DNA from: Tanytarsus gracilentus
Taxonomy: Eukaryota; Arthropoda; Insecta; Diptera; Chironomidae
Reading direction: 5' to 3'
Assembly (NCBI GenBank): GCA_038502055.1
Contig: JAXRKN010000044.1
Location: 177,501-241,500, forward strand
DNA: 64,000 bases
Shown piece after piece: positions 10,201-21,616 of the stretch; the first letter of the stretch is position 1, and every line of letters begins with the position of its first letter. Position numbers and translations under genes: made by a program. The notes under the pieces are model-generated. The model saw only the letters and a program-made list of their open reading frames with translations. It did no database searches and had not been told where the DNA came from.

Positions 10201-12673
10201 TTAAATCCACGGTCGCCATGCAGGAGCGCTATTAATGTTGTTATCATCTATAATTAATTTTCCTTCCTCTTCATCATCTCCGTCCGCATTATTGTCGTCA
10301 TCGCTTATGAAAATGGATTGTTGTGGTGTACTATCGGTGCATATTCCAGATGTTCCTGACGTTGATGGTGATTCTAGACTCGAGTCGGCGGTCGATGATA
10401 TTTTACTGAAGGCGCTAATCCTCGATGACGGTTCTGCAATTTTTAACAATGATGTTGACGTCGTTGTACTGCTAATATCCGTAGAAAAGAGCTCCGGCAA
10501 TGGTTTAATTATTTCAGGTAGAAGAAAATTGGATTTTGGAATTGGCGAGAAACCCAAACGCTCTTCTATAGATGGCCATTCCATTTCGCCATCAAATGAA
10601 GTTGAGAGTAATGGTAGTGAAACAAAATGATCAGGAGGGTTACAACTTGCAAACACAATTTCGTGATGTTGATGAAAGTTGGCCGGTGGACGATGATTTT
10701 GTAAGCTCTTCATACATTCACTTGAAACATGGTCGATTATTTGCTGCTTTCGTTCCACCGGCGACTCGATATCATTAATGAAGTCAATTGTTGCTCGCGT
10801 ACAGTCGAGATAGCCCATTTTGAAGCTTCGATGAAGAACTGGCTCCATGGCAGCAATCATGACTTGCCTTCGCTTCTTAATATCCTTTAAGTGTTTTACA
10901 ACCATCTCCAAAATATCAGCTTTCTCCAAGCGAGCATAGCGCAGAGGCTGTAAAATAAATGAATGAACATGATGAGAAATTACTTTAATGACTTTGCGAA
11001 TTTTTAATGGTGTTTTGTAACCTTTTAAGAGTGACGACATTAATTTTTCATATAAAAATGTGAGTTAGTTTAAGTGTGTGTGAGTTAACAATCTAAAAAA
11101 TATTACGGAAAATTTAAAATTTAATTTTCATACAAATTTTCCTGCATAAAATTCAAGTTTTCTATTAACAAAATTTTATTTTGGCCCCATTAAATTTTCA
11201 TCCCCATCTCATTGTCTAGTTAACGATTTTGTCTTGTTCCTAATTACAAAAAACTCTTGCGCGCGTAATTAACATTATTCACCTCCTCCTCAACTCGTGG
11301 CGCTTTAAATCAATCTACTAGATGACCTATTACCCGTCTTCAAATATAAAAAGCCTCATTTAATGACAATCTCACTCACAATATAATCCTCCCGCACCAA
11401 CCATGTCATAATTCAACATCGCCTCGAATCGGCAGAACGAAAAGTTTATTACTTTCAATAGTCACATCGTGTTCGTCTTCATAAAAACGTCGCTTATTAA
11501 ATTTAGAAATTTATGTCGTGGAAAAAAGTGATGGTCATAAATTTTCTTTTTAGCTTCCTCTCGGTACACTTTAAGATTTGTGTAATAAAATTGAATTTTG
11601 TAGTTTGTTGAAGAGAAAAAAAATTTCTTGCAATATTCAATTTGAACTTTTCGTGATTATTCTTAAATATATATTTATAGCAATTCATTATAGGTGTAAC
11701 GACCCCCTTCTGAGAAGGAGAAATATTTCAAGACTCAATAATGTATTCAAGGCTATGAAAACATCCCAAATTTAATTCAAAACTTTACGAAGAAAAGCTT
11801 GTTACCTTTCATGGTATTAAAATTAATATTAGCTTTCGAAAATGTTTTTCAGAGAACAAAAAATTAGCTCACTAATCCGAAAAAAATGTTCAATAACCTT
11901 TCCCTCTTTCCACTTTATATCACAAACGTTCCATCGTTCGACTAATAAATTTCACCGGATGATTTTTAATGGTCCATTTTTATAGCATCTGTGACTGAAC
12001 GTTCTCGACTGTGAGCATATTGGACGAAAAGGCAATAAATTGTGATCTCAACAAAACTATTGATTCGCCATGAAATTCACATTTTTATTAGAGACACGGC
12101 TGCTGTTATCGCACAAACACACACACAAACAAACTCTTATCCCTTACGTCTGAATTATTAATATAATTTCTCTTTTTTCCGGATTTTGATTGCGATCAAG
12201 AATTTGCAGCGTGAATTGTTGACGCAAAAAATTATAATCATAACATTTTAGGATATCACCAGCACTCACATCACGCTGTTTGATAACGAGCAAAAGACTC
12301 TTGAGCTCATCCAAACTGCTATTGATTCGATCACGACGTCGCTTTTCGAGGAGAGGCTTTTGGCTTTTGTAATTGTTCTGTGGAAAAATGAGAAGAGAAT
12401 AAGTTTTTATCTTTATCATCAAGGTTATGATTATGGTTTGTAAGAACAGGGCTTGTAACTTTTTAAAAACTATTTTTAAAAAAATGTTTGAGAAATTTGT
12501 AAATAATTTTTTTTCAAAAGTTTTCACTTTCTTTGAACACCCCACGGGGTGATTGTATATCTTTAATGACAGCAATTGGCACTCACTTTACGGCTATTTA
12601 CTGTTGACATAACGACTCCCAAATTGTCACTTTCGTCCTTTTGATTATCCATTGATTTTGGCATTTTTGTCAT
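10201..12673 (-). CDS. Hairy/E(spl)-family bHLH-Orange transcriptional repressor
   Basis: Three exons on the minus strand: 12673-12587, 12377-12270 and 10947-10201, all joined in phase 0 with GT..AG borders, giving 313 residues. The start is MTKMPKSMDNQ. The bHLH spans about residues 34-86; its basic region includes KPLLEKRRRDRIN with the HES-type proline. Helix 2 begins ARLEKADILEMVVKHLK. An Orange domain follows at about residues 104-150 (HRSFKMGYLDCTRATIDFIN). A Ser/Thr-rich tail precedes an acidic stretch (DDDNNADGDDEEEG). The C-terminus is WRPWI, the Groucho-recruiting tetrapeptide plus one residue. HES proteins bind E/N-box DNA as nuclear dimers and repress via Groucho, usually in Notch-dependent patterning. 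RRRDRIN is closer to Hey/Cwo than the usual RRRARIN, so the exact orthologue is uncertain. The first intron splits just before the bHLH and the second (1.32 kb) falls in its loop. Confidence 0.92.
11223..11326. repeat. Duplicated ~100-bp module, intronic copy
   Basis: This block in the second intron of the bHLH gene is nearly identical, in the same orientation, to 13140-13231 upstream of that gene. Shared sequence includes CCTAATTACAAAAAACTCTT, GCGCGCGTAATTAAC and CAACTCGTGGCGCTTTAAAT. The intronic copy has a ~12-bp insertion (ATTCACCTCCTC region). A possible homeodomain core (TAATTA) and an N-box-like CACGAG (minus strand) are inside. Downstream on the plus strand lies AATATAAAAAGCC, TATA-like, near 11344. 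Confidence 0.85.
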
Positions 12674-13139
12674 TTTTTAGTGTAAATTTAATTTTTTACT
12701 CTCGCACTTCTGTCTTCAACGATAGTTCTTGGTAAACTGTGGAGGAATTTTTGGCTGTTTCCCGTCTGGGAAAAAAAGTTAAGGGACTATTTTAATATAA
12801 ATACACACGATCCGATGTTGAAGGAAGAAGAGAAAAAAAGTTCTCATGAATGATATTGTAAATCGACCCCTTCCTATAGTTTTGTGCATATATGCATGTG
12901 TGTACGCTTACCATACACAAATTGAGTGTGGGAAAAATTCTTACAAACGCGTGGCTGTCTTGTTGTGTTGTTGTTTTGTGTGTATGAATATGCATTTCAT
13001 CAATAGTGGAGAGGGAGAGCATGAAAGATCCTTTCGCATGTGAAAAAATTTTTCGTGAGCACTTCCGGAATTTGAACATTTAATTAAGAGATTTTGAGGT
13101 CGGGTTTTTAACTTATTAATTTGATTTGTTTCATTTGAG

Positions 13140-13231
13140 ACGATTTCGTCTTCTTCCTAATTACAAAAAACTCTTGCGCGCGTAATTAACATCCTCAACT
13201 CGTGGCGCTTTAAATCAATCTACTAGATGAC
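13140..13231. repeat. Duplicated ~100-bp module, upstream copy
   Basis: Direct-orientation partner of 11223-11326, about 470 bp upstream of the bHLH start codon at 12673. It differs by a few substitutions and the short deletion next to AACATCCTCAACTCG. A copied enhancer element or a small repeat family could both explain it. Confidence 0.85.
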
Positions 13232-14068
13232 ATTTTAATTTTAAAATTTTGATATTTTTTTCTAAATTTTAAAATCAAAATATTAAAAATATTTTTACTC
13301 ACTCCTTTAAATCACCCCAGCATCACATCCCTCACCTTCCCCTATTTAATTTTTAGTGTTAAATGTTACATTCAGGTAGTTTATGCTTCTTATAGGAAAT
13401 AAACTATCATGTGAATATTTTTTGCCGTTTTCATTCTTGCTCTCTCTTTCTCTCCTTCTTCCTTTGCTACCCTCCACAAAATGCCTTTGCATGTTCTCAC
13501 TAAACTCAATTCCACACATGCACAAAAGTGATCGCTTTTAACTTATACAATAACAAAAATTTGTCTCATTTTAAAAATTCCCACACTTTGCGTTTTAAAG
13601 TAAATAGACTGTGGAATATATATAGATCACCAAGGCCGTGCATGGAAATATTAAATTATGAATACAAAAAAATTTAACTTATTTTTTAATGAATTCGTTT
13701 AAATTAGTAAATAAAAAAAATAAAAATAAACTAATAAAATTAATAAAAATTTTGACCCCTCTCGAAACGCCACTGCCTTACCTCGCTGAGAAAAAAGAAT
13801 AGCATATGGGCTACCGATGCATAAGTATGTGAATGAATGCTCGCTTTACCTTCTCTTTTGTAAAGAATTATCTTCCTCTTCTGTCAAAGGAGAGCTCCCG
13901 AATATAAAGAAGAATGCACTTGAAGGTATTTATCTTAATTTTAACGAAAAAGTCTATGGGAATTTTTAGAATTCTCACACAAAAAAATCTCTCAAGGCTT
14001 ATCAAAAAAAAAACATTTTTATATTGAGAAAGATGAAAAATAAAATTCTTAAAAGAAACTTGATAACC
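13232..14068. other. Intergenic between divergent bHLH and protease genes
   Basis: The bHLH gene runs left and the protease runs right, so this stretch and 12674-13231 form a shared upstream region. It is AT-rich with pyrimidine tracts (near 13440-13465). A small hairpin occurs at 13370-13416. No gene was recognised. Confidence 0.55.
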
Positions 14069-14078
14069 TCAGTCAGTC
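14069..14078 (+). promoter_or_regulatory. Initiator-like sequence of the protease gene
   Basis: Two overlapping arthropod-type initiators (TCAGTC) lie 15-24 bp before the start codon at 14093. An AT-rich tract (AAAATAAAATT) sits about 30 bp further upstream in the position of a TATA box. Inferred from sequence only. Confidence 0.4.
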
Positions 14079-14092
14079 TCTAAAAATCATTC

Positions 14093-16225
14093 ATGAATCT
14101 CGGAATTTTTGTTTTTGCTTTATTTATTCGAGTAGGCATTGCTGACCTTCTTGAAGGTGCACGATGTCTCATGAAAGATGGAACAACACTTGGTACATGC
14201 GTAAAGACATTCAATTGTGCGTTTATCGTTCATCAAATTCAGTCCGGTGCAATCAGACAGAATCCAGCTACAATTTGTAGTCATTCGCAACGAACTGTTT
14301 GCTGTCCATTTGTTCCAAAGCCTCCGCCTGTTATCGAACAACAACTAAACACCACAATTTTATCACCTCCACAGAGAATCAGTGAACGCAGTAAGTAAAT
14401 AATGTGTAGATCGAAATTACCGCACATGCTAAAATACATTTCGTAATTTTCACATAGAGTGCATCGAGTACGGATCGATTGTAAATCAAACAGTCCGAAT
14501 AAATTCGGTCATCCCTGGGGATCCACCCGTTGATAAAATTATCGACAAATGCAAACATAAAGCTGTCCAGCTGATAGTCGGTGAGGATTGAATTGAATTT
14601 CAACCAAATTTTTGACTCAATTTCACTCACGCGTAAGCGTGGATACAAAAAAAAATATTTTCTAAAATTCTACATGACCCATTGATGCATTTACAGGAGG
14701 CACTGACGCAAATATTGGCGAGTTTCCCCATCAAGCGCTTCTCGGTTATAATAATGGCGATTCAAATGAATGGGGCTGTGGTGGTTCGCTTGTTTCAGAA
14801 CGCTTCGTTATCACAGCAGCGGTGGGTTAAATGTTAAATTTGCCGTTATTTTTTACGAACATCTCTTTTAATTTTAGCACTGCCTGTATCCCCGCGGCTA
14901 CGGTGCAGTTAAGTTTGCTAAGCTCGGTGCCAACAGTCGTTCGCAAAATGACCCTCACACTATCGTCTATGACATTATGGAAATTTTTCAGCATCCAAAC
15001 TATAACCGAAAGACCTATGATGAAGATCTCGGTCTGCTCAAATTAAATGAGAACGTTTCATTTAGTGAGTTCGTTACGCCAATTTGTTTGCCATCGAAAT
15101 TTAATGACGCCAATAAGGCAGTCGTTTCGGGCTTCGGCAGAACCGGCTTTCAGCAATCATCATCAGAAAATTTACTAAAAGTTGTTATAGAGAAATTTAC
15201 ACATGAAGAGTGTCAACAAACGTACGGCAATGTTATAACAGTAAATATTTAGTGGACCTATAGAAGAGTGAAGTTGAATTTATTGCAGGAAATTGAGATG
15301 TAGAAAAATGGGATGGTAACTTAAAAGCTAAATTTAATATTTTAAGTGATCATTTCATGAATTTTGAGATATTTCAAAAACAATGTTTCAAAACCCACTA
15401 GTGGGTGTTTCCGCATAACCCAACATGTCAGATCAGTATTTGAAAATCAAGTGCATAAAAAACATTTTCAATCAGGTCCAATCACGAATTTAACAATACC
15501 CCGATGAAGCCATATAAGAGAAAATTTGGGTCCGTGGCACGATCTATGGTTACGACTCAAAATATTCTTAGTTCCTGAAAATATAGCCACTTCCTACTAT
15601 CTGGAGAAAACTCGAAGTCTCTAGCTGGTCCAGGGGCTGAGTTCTCGAAGAAATGGACGGACGGATAAATGAGCATATAAGCTTTACCACACTTTGTGTT
15701 GGTTACTCCAAAAATAATTTCTTTCCCAGGTGAACAATGTTACAATGTTGTGCTACGGTCATCACACAGAGAAAAAAGATTCATGCAGCGTAAGTTTTAT
15801 GACGTTGAGAAAAATTGAAAAAACATTTAATTTCACTCAACTTCGCCGACCACATGCATTCTCTTATTAATGAAATTAATTTCAACTCTCGCTCGCTTTC
15901 CCAGGGTGATTCAGGTGAACATTTTTTCTCCATCATCACCATGTTCTAAAATGAATTTAAATTTAATTTAATTTTCTTGCACAGGTGGACCACTGCAAAT
16001 TTATAACGACAAGCAGGCATATTGCACTTATGCTCTAATTGGTGTCGTTAGCTTTGGCATGAAGCAGTGTGGAATGGAAGGAAAACCCGGTAAGTGAGAA
16101 CAATATACAGAGAACTTAATTTAATGTAGCTGAAATAATTATTTCTCGTTATATCTGTATCAGGAGTGTATGTTAATGTTCATCACTATCTCAATTGGAT
16201 CGAGGGAATTGTTTGGAATAATTAA
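14093..16225 (+). CDS. CLIP-domain trypsin-like serine protease (CLIPC/snake-like)
   Basis: Eight exons: 14093-14390, 14458-14580, 14697-14821, 14878-15240, 15730-15789, 15905-15914, 15985-16089 and 16164-16225. All have GT..AG borders and one continuous frame of 381 residues. An N-terminal signal peptide covers about residues 1-17. A CLIP domain follows, with Cys at 25, 36, 42, 62, 70 and 71. The linker ends ..KHKAVQL before IVGG at 139-142, giving a predicted cleavage after Leu138, as in CLIPC proteases such as Drosophila snake. The catalytic triad is His183 (TAAHC), Asp232 (DEDLGLLKL) and Ser326 (GDSGGP). Asp320 in DSCSGDS predicts a trypsin-like pocket. The protein should be a secreted zymogen in an extracellular cascade (immune or developmental). 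Exon 6 is only 10 nt and supplies GDSG. Intron 4 carries a mobile element. AATAAA at 16270 is the likely poly(A) signal. Confidence 0.93.
15383..15715 (+). mobile_element. Short non-autonomous element in protease intron 4
   Basis: It begins ATGTTTCAAAACCCACTAGT with GGGTG following, and ends near TGTGTTGGTTACTCC. It shares long blocks with the element at 40090-41160: ATGAAGCCATATAA, GTCTCTAGCTGG/ATC, GACGGACGGA and CATATAAG..TTACCAC. A reverse-oriented fragment of the same start occurs at 55588-55708. Inverted GTAACCCAC/GTGGGTTAC motifs lie near the ends of the larger copy. No open frame; probably a MITE-like family. It sits wholly within the intron and does not disrupt the coding exons. Confidence 0.75.
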
Positions 16226-16289
16226 GCTCAAAATAATTAAATCAGAGAAAACTTTTATTATTTTTAAAAAATAAAATATCTTCCTTTAT

Positions 16290-17760
16290 ATTTGGAGTTA
16301 CGACTGGAGAGTATTTCGAACAACAACGTAAATTTTTTTGTCCTAAACACTAATTAAATCAACCAGTTTTCAGTGGGTTCTCCATCTTTAATTTGTTTTA
16401 AAAATTAAAATCCGTTACGAAACTTGATTTTTTATATCAAAACTTAATCACTATTATGCAACTTTTTAAATGAACTAAAATTAATTTGAGTCAAAAATTA
16501 ATTCTTAAATTTGTTACAAGCATAAAATCACTAATTTGAATCATGATTAGTGTTTAAAAAAATAAATTTAATTTCATTCGGGTAAAATTAATCGTCACAA
16601 AACCTTCCTAGAAATCTTAATTAATTTCGATTTCTGCTTTTGATTTTCTCACATAAACTCAAATAGCTTTTCTAAGTTAAAAATATCGCATTTAAACAAA
16701 AAAATTATTAAGGAGGGTAAATTTTTATCATTTAGCAATTAAGCGTGGATTAAAGAATGCAATTAAAATTCAAAAATTTAAGATTAATTTTACAAGCAAA
16801 CGCTTGATGCTTGGATTTATTCCAATTAGCTTTTTAAGAATAAAATTCATTTCATCTTTTATATTATATTTATAATGAGTTACCCGAAGAAAAGCCACTC
16901 AAGAATTTTCAGTTGAAAAATCATGAAAAGAATCTTTACGACGATTTTTATTTAATAATCTTTGCATTTCTTTATATATATCCAACTTTAAAGTTTCGAC
17001 TCGAAAATGCAACCAAAAAGATTTGAAATAAATTTTAAAACAAATTTCAATTCAAAGTTTAGTTAAATTCGAATGAAACTTCAAAAAGTCCTCAAAAACG
17101 TTGGCACGACAACATTGCTACTTGAAAATATCCTCATCGTTGAATGCCGTTTTCTATAAAGTGCTCAAGTACCAATTTGTGCTAACTTTTAATATAAAGA
17201 CGATGAAAATTGGACTTTTTTAGATTTCCCCAATAGTTCTTTTAATCCCATCCGAGATTCTTTTCATGCCACTTGAATTTTATGAGAGAATTTTTCTGTT
17301 GTTGATGTATTCGAGCGCAAAATTTCCATTTCAACAATTTCCCTTTTGAGTTCTGCTGAGCTATATCAAGCTTAAATCTTTGAAAAGGTCAAATTCACTT
17401 CAAGCTTAAAAATTTTTCCTTGTATGGATAAAAATCTTAAATTATTACTTCTCGGAAATATAAAGGAAGAAAGACTTATCATGATTTCAATGCTTATTGT
17501 TGTGTGAAGGGAAGCATTGAGTATAAAATATAAAATTGGTTCCCCAGTGAACAAAGTGATGATTTCTATCTCTTCTCCGTTCTTAAGGCTAAGCTTTAGA
17601 GAATTCTTGTGATGAAAACGCGCCTGATTGTGATTTTATGAAAAAAGGAACAAATTGTTGCGAATGCTTTATGAAAGAGGGTAAGAGGGGCACTAGTCCG
17701 AGTAGGGAATTTAAGATTTATCTTTTAAGGTTCTTGATTGTCGTTAAACTCATTTAAGGA
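16290..17760. other. Intergenic between protease and AK8-like gene
   Basis: The two flanking genes converge on this 1.5-kb AT-rich stretch. Only small unsupported frames are present (for example 17372-17554 minus, 60 codons). It contains the 3' flanks of both genes. Confidence 0.55.
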
Positions 17761-17771
17761 AAAAGTTTTTA

Positions 17772-18884
17772 TTACTGACTCAAGCGAGAAAAAATAAACA
17801 AATTTACATCCTCAACTCTCTTATTCCCATCAACATGGATGATCATTCGACGCCGTTCGCCTTGAAAGTAATTCACAAATTCTCGCCTGTGAAGCTCATA
17901 AAGATTCATTTGAAAATTGAAAAATTCTTTCATGTCTTTATGCCCAATTGACGCTTGATAAGAAGCGAAAATTTCTTTACGTCTTTCAACTCGTCGACGA
18001 CAATTGCTTCGGCTCGTGTGAAGGAAAATAATTTGATTTGGTTGATAGATAAACTTCTCCATTAGAATTTCCAGCGTTTCCTTGCTAATTACATCCGACA
18101 CACAAATGTAACCACTGTAAAGGCAATCGGGTTTAAGAAGCTTTTTTTGGATGAATCCCAAAAAGCTCATCTCATCGTTTGTTGAGGCTTCGAGCTGCAT
18201 GTAGTCGAAATCGATAAAAATTAGCCCGAATAGCTTGGCTATGAGTCGTGCCTGAGTTCGACGTCCACTGCCGATTCGACCGACCATCAAAATTCGTCGA
18301 TTCCACTCATTGACAAAAACTGAAATTTAACGTCAAAAATTTTCAATGAATTTTTTGTAAAAAAAATTAAACTATTTACCTTTTGCAGGCTTACTGTACC
18401 GAACATCATGCAGCACTTGTCTAAGTGTATTTTCACATAATTTAAGACAGCCTAATGAGGCACTTTCATTTGACTTGATTTTCATCATTTGTTCTCTCCT
18501 GCTTTGAGTGTCTTTAAAATCACAAACTATGATGTGATGATTGCGTAATGAACTCATTAGGAAATGTCTCGAGTCATCATTGACATTCTCGATAATTGGA
18601 GTACGAGATTGACACGAAAATGTCTTGAGCATTCTCGAAGCGTCCTCGATGCAATTATTGAATTCAATTGTCACGACATTTCTCCTAAATTTGTTCGCAA
18701 TCTCGGGTAGTTTCTTCAATAGAAAATCAATGATGTCGCACGGTCTGTCGATTGCTGCTCGAATCATCAGCTCTCCAATTATTTCGAAAATTTTATTTTT
18801 CTCCATATAACTGTCAATTTTAATCGGATAGAAGAGTGTCTTGAAGACACCATTAAAGTCGCTTTTGTTCTTAAGAAAATTCAT
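17772..18884 (-). CDS. Adenylate kinase 8-like protein with degenerate P-loop
   Basis: Two exons on the minus strand, 18884-18380 and 18319-17772, join in phase 1 across a 60-bp intron (GT..AG) to give 350 residues. Residues about 26-66 (YMEKNKIFEIIGELMIRAAI DRPCDI..) resemble the RIIa/Dpy-30-like N-terminus of AK8. Residues 178-191 read ILMVGRIGSGRRTQ, an adenylate-kinase P-loop with the invariant Lys replaced by Arg. The C-terminal region (CLYSGYICVSDV; NQIIFLHTSRSNCRRRVERR) fits the second kinase domain of AK8. AK8 is usually about 480 residues with two kinase domains and is linked to cilia and flagella. Here the first domain is largely lost (no GxxGxGK) and the second probably lacks strong catalysis. 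Similarity was judged by eye. Confidence 0.75.
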
Positions 18885-18899
18885 TGCAGCACAATAATC

Positions 18900-21360
18900 A
18901 ATTACTTATAACGTGAAATGCAATTTTGACAGAAAGCTCTCCGAGTGCAAATGTAGGTAGAAAATATAATCTGACATTTATTTGTCTCACATCGCTTGCT
19001 GCTTTTTTTCTTTAAAATTTTTATTTTCTAACTCACTTAACAACTCAGAATTTTCTTGTTTGAGAAATTGTTCGTTTTTACTTCATCTCTCACTTTCACA
19101 AATCCTTTTGTCTCATTGATTGATTGCTAAGAGGTGACCGCTGAATTTAATCATGAAAGACGTGCCTGTTTTTTGGTCAATAGCTTGCGGGCGAGGTTGG
19201 GGATTAAAACGAAACCTTTGTATATACTTTAAAGTATGAATAACCATAAGAGAAAATATCTTTTCGTTTTTATTTATTATGGACTTCACCCCATTCATAT
19301 TTGTTAAAATATATTCAAAAATAGTCTTTGATCCTTCATTATATTCTCTTGTATATTCTTATTGTTTTTTAATCGCTACATTAACTCTCATTCTTGCTAA
19401 TTTAACTGAAATAAAAATGTCGATGATACAACGATGAACAGATATCTTAACTACACGATGATATTAAATTAAACACAAAAAAACTTTAAACACTTACTAG
19501 AACACTTAGAAAAATCATCACTTACAAAAGCGTCGACTGATGATGGTGTGAACAGCGATAAGAAAAAGCTTCAAATTCTGAAAGTGCAGTATAAAAAAAC
19601 AGAAGAAGTATTTTTTATCCTCTTAAAACTAAGAGCACATTTGATTTGACTTGAGGTGAAATGCTTTAAAGAAAAGATTGAATAAGTTTATAAATAGTTT
19701 ACGCTTTTGTTAAGTGGTAGAGAAGTTGAGTACAAAATTTGATCAACGAAAAGATTGAAGTTGAATCATGAAGTATTCATAAAGTGTGTTTTTTTTCTTT
19801 TGTATTAGCAATTTAGAGAGCTTAAGAGGGAGTAAGAGTTTTGTGATGCAGTAGACGAGATTTTCAGTGTTGCCAACCAACCGGTTGAGTCAAATATTAG
19901 GTTGCATCTTAAATTAATTAAAAAACTTTTTATAAACTTTTAACATAAAGATCGATTACAAAAAATCTTAAAAGTTTTATTTAAAGTTAAACATATAAAT
20001 TGGTTTAATTCAAAAAAATATAACAGCTTATTTTTTAAGATTTTCATTTAATTTGACTGCACACTGCACCTTAAACCACCTCACTTATCTTTCGATTCCA
20101 ATCGCAATGCTACATTTCCGTATGCAAGAAAAATTCTTTAGAAAAAGCTTTCACATTTCACAATACTTCAAAAATATAAAAGGCGCATTGTTTAGATTTC
20201 ATATGAAAAACTCACTCTTTACGAAAAAGAAAAACAATCTCAGAGTGAAAAACAAACAAAAGATATTTTTTTCATCTCTGTTTTGCGGCATCACTCGACA
20301 GAGACTGAATTTCAATGTTTAAGAAAGAAATCCTAAATTCAATCAAAAACTAAGAAAATTGGTTGAGAGCTAGTCGTTTGTAAAAAAAAAGTTTGGTGAT
20401 GGCATGAAAAAGGAGCCTTTTGCCGTAAATTAAATTAACGATTTAAAGCTTTTTCACTTTTACTCAATTAGAATTTTTTTGTTCCACTTCGAAACTTTAT
20501 CATTGCGGATGAGAAATTCAAACTGGAGAAATTGAACGAGTTTTAGCTTACGAGAAATTTATTGCTTTAATTGTGTGTGCTCTTCCCTTTTAACACCCAA
20601 TTCTCGTGAACTGCAGTAATTTTTAATAAATTTTGTAAATTTTAATAATTCTTTCGATGACGGAAAAAGTTTTAAAATTTTTCAAATGGATAAGAGAGCT
20701 GAATGAATGTTGATATAGGAAGCATTTTACGGCTCAGCAGTTTAATGCGATGCGTAGATTTTAGATGCTTCAGAAAAAATAAGTTGAAGAGTTTTTAGAC
20801 CAAAATGTTAAGGTTGAATTTTAGTCAAAAACAAAAATATCAAATTTTTTAAGGTTGAAATCCTTAAACTATTTAAAATATCAACGAAATAATTTTCGCA
20901 AAACTTTTAATTTCCCTAAAATCTTATTTCAACTAAAATTGCATTTTTCATGATGGCATGACACAAAACCTCATCGAATGTTTTAGCTTTTTAAGCAAAT
21001 TTATTGTAGCACAAACAATCAGCAAATCGTATAAAAGCGGAAAAGACAAAATGAAATCTATCAATTTAGCAAGTGAAATATTATTTCTTCGTTAATGATG
21101 GCGAAAATTTTTCATTTTATTTCTCCTAATCACGCGAATCATTTGTCTCTCAAATGGGAAAATAATAAATCCATAGCGATAAATTTTTAAACTACGGTGT
21201 CTCATTATAGCTGATGGAAACAAATTTCATTAACTTTTTTTCTTAATAGACTTTAATCAATCACAATTGTTAATTATGGAACATTAACTGAGTTTTGGGG
21301 CAAAAATTGATCTAAAGAACTTAAAAGGAGCTGAAGCATTAGAGATTCTGATGGTTATAG
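18900..21360. other. Intergenic, no gene recognised
   Basis: AT-rich sequence upstream of the AK8-like gene. The 89-codon frame at 20053-20322 (+) is Lys/Phe-rich, has no splice or promoter context, and is considered chance. Confidence 0.55.
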
Positions 21361-21616
21361 CAGACCTGAGTAAAACCGGTTAACCGATTATGAAAAAAAT
21401 ATATATATTCGTCCTTTTTGAGATTTTTATTTATTTTATTCCTGAAGTTGGTACTTATAATACTTTTAAAAGTTTTAATATTACTTTATTTATCAACAAT
21501 ACAGTGAATTTAATTATAAAAGAATTGGTAAATTTGAAAAAATCTCAAAACTGGTTACCTGGTTATAACCGGTTATGACCTTTTGAAAACCGAAATGGCT
21601 ATAACCGGTTATTTCA
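21361..21616. repeat. Cluster of AACCGGTT palindromes, possible decayed MITE
   Basis: The left side reads CAGACCTGAGTAAAACCGGT followed by TAACCG. The right side contains TGGTTATAACCGGTTATGAC and CTATAACCGGTTATTTC. The outer AACCGGTT blocks are inverted and enclose AT-rich sequence. The left end resembles hAT-type termini, but no matching right terminus or target duplication was found. AACCGGTT is also the consensus of Grainyhead-type factors, an alternative reading. Confidence 0.4.

Noticed and set aside
10235..10778. Plus-strand frames of 131 and 68 codons
   Set aside because: Antisense shadows of the third exon of the bHLH-Orange gene.
12781..12815. TATA-like ATTTATATTAAAAT upstream of the bHLH gene
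   Set aside because: AT-rich background makes such matches common, and no initiator at the right distance could be chosen.
14120..14648. Minus-strand frames of 74 and 89 codons
   Set aside because: Antisense to protease exons 1 and 2.
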